The notes beneath the pieces were generated by a model. That model had not been told where the DNA came from, did not search any database, and saw only the letters and a program-made list of their open reading frames with translations. Shown here piece by piece: positions 62,822-64,000 of a stretch of 64,000 nucleotides of DNA. The translations under genes and the position numbers were made by a program. Source of the stretch: Clarkia xantiana subsp. parviflora (Eukaryota > Streptophyta > Magnoliopsida > Myrtales > Onagraceae); contig JAPTYO010000001.1 of the NCBI GenBank assembly GCA_036873135.1, positions 26,527,774 to 26,591,773 on the forward strand, read 5' to 3'. Numbering within the stretch: the first letter of the stretch is position 1; each line of letters begins with the position of its first letter.

Positions 62822-64000
62822 GCTCCCACTCGCCGGAATGGGAGGGTGCCTGTTAATGTATTGTCATTCAATAGCATCAATATTTCAGTCTTCAGTTGTT
62901 GTCTCCGTCTCTGAATAGTTCATACGAGGTTTGCCGTGCGACCGGCGGATACGACGGGCATCGTGCTACTCATCTGTTAGGAGTATTGTAGCGCCCGCAG
63001 AACGTTGATTCCCTTTCATGGACCAAACCTGTTTGAAATAAAACTATGTATCGCACTGTATCCTTGGTCAACTGTTAATTCTCCAATTACCCAGTTTTCC
63101 ACAAAGGAATACTTCTCCAGGGCATCCGTACAAGTGTTCACAACCTTCAACTAGTATCTGGTTGGCGGTCACTTAATGAACACGAGATTCGGTGAATTAA
63201 AGGTGAACTTGACCATCCCCATCGCTTATACCCTTAGTCTGACTCAACCGGTTTCCAAGACGTGGTCACTTGGCTGTTTTCTTTGGCACTACGCTCGTAC
63301 ATCGGGAAGCGAGCATTGAGCCAGACCTTAGGTATAAGTTTTGAGTCCGTGAGGATACTTTGGATGCCTCTTCATAAGGCATCCGGGATCAATCACACAC
63401 TCAAGGTGAAGAAGTATGCGCCCTTTGAATCACAAGGATTCTAGCTAGCACAACCGAGCATGACCCCGTGGTCGTATATGGCACGCGTAGTATGAAGCAC
63501 GCGTCGATAGCACACCTGGTAAAGCCAGGGATGGGATATGTCAATAATGCTATCGTAGAATCTCTCATCTGGCCTTGAATGTGATATATAGTGATGGACA
63601 AAGTCCAACTCGGCGATTTACAAAACGAAGATTAAGTCATGATGTTAAGCGTTACAATGTTATCGTTTTGCTTAATCAAGTTTACCCCCCCTGATTCTTA
63701 GCCAATCTTGTTATGGTAGAGGTCCCTCTCTCCTTTCAAGATGACCGTGCCTGTGTGACGAGGAAAGGTTCACATTCGACATAATTTTGGTGGAAGAATT
63801 TTACTTCTTCCTACGACTTAGTTTATAGACCGTAAAATCCAAATTGTTAATCATTATGACGTCGATAAATCATAAACTCAATTTGCAATTCCTTTATTCA
63901 AATTGAAACATAATTTCATATGTCAAATGTTATCATTTTTACAAGCCACATAGTTTAAGCCTTACGTAATCCAAGCAGTTTTACGTGCTTTTCAAAAATC
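62822..64000 (-). mobile_element. Internal region of the 62236 element, running off the window
   Basis: Shares long blocks with 26938-27500 (GGTTTGCCGTGCGACCGGCGG; AACCGGTTTCCAAGACGTGG). No coding domain is visible before the window ends. The two copies show that this internal region is a defined part of the family and not local DNA. Confidence 0.55.

Overview
The window is nuclear DNA of a flowering plant, most likely a eudicot. The evidence is plant-type genes with GT-AG introns (an R2R3-MYB factor, a PB1-domain Raf-like kinase, remnants of a clock pseudo-response regulator, a TOPLESS corepressor and a mitochondrial dicarboxylate carrier), AT-rich intergenic DNA, and dense nested plant transposons (hAT, Helitron, CACTA, foldback MITEs, Copia, and Tat-lineage Ty3/gypsy). 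No tRNA, rRNA or CRISPR array was seen.

Layout. 1-2.3 kb: a deleted hAT element with a perfect 8-bp target duplication, then a foldback element. 3.86-5.07 kb: an apparently intact three-exon R2R3-MYB gene. 5.6-17.6 kb: two short Helitrons in opposite orientation; the right one is split by a young Tat-lineage retrotransposon (8038-16575, minus strand, TSD AATAT) that carries gag, protease, RT, two RNase H domains and integrase but is broken by a 70-bp tandem duplication. 17.6-23.1 kb: nested foldbacks, a Copia LTR remnant, a solo LTR of the same Tat family (TSD GTCGT) and a CACTA end. 23.4-28.8 kb: a PRR-like pseudogene cut off by an LTR element, which is itself interrupted by a solo LTR (TSD AATAT) holding a further foldback. 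29.15-34.5 kb: the PB1/Raf-like kinase gene, minus strand, eight coding exons, with two apparent single-base frame breaks.

35.7-64 kb is almost entirely transposons. Two related retrotransposons stand out: a truncated minus-strand one (35.7-42.5 kb) and a complete plus-strand one (50640-60970, TSD GTAAT). Both lack RT, RNase H and integrase. In element sense both read: second Gag-like module, tandem repeats, an antisense intron-containing gene of the putative gypsy-type transposon (Transposase_28) family, PPT, 3' LTR. In the complete copy Gag, protease and the second Gag-like module are fused in one ORF. Between the two lie a degenerate Copia pol fused to a TOPLESS fragment, and an LTR, tandem-repeat, LTR block with about 1.8 kb of satellite-like arrays. 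After the complete element come a DTC carrier fragment and the edge of another LTR element.

Host genes likely still meaningful are the MYB gene and, if its frame breaks are sequence errors, the kinase gene. The strongest candidate for something undescribed is the non-autonomous Gag-PR-Gag element lineage with its spliced antisense gene: two copies in one window share order, intron positions and a separate TATA box for the antisense gene.
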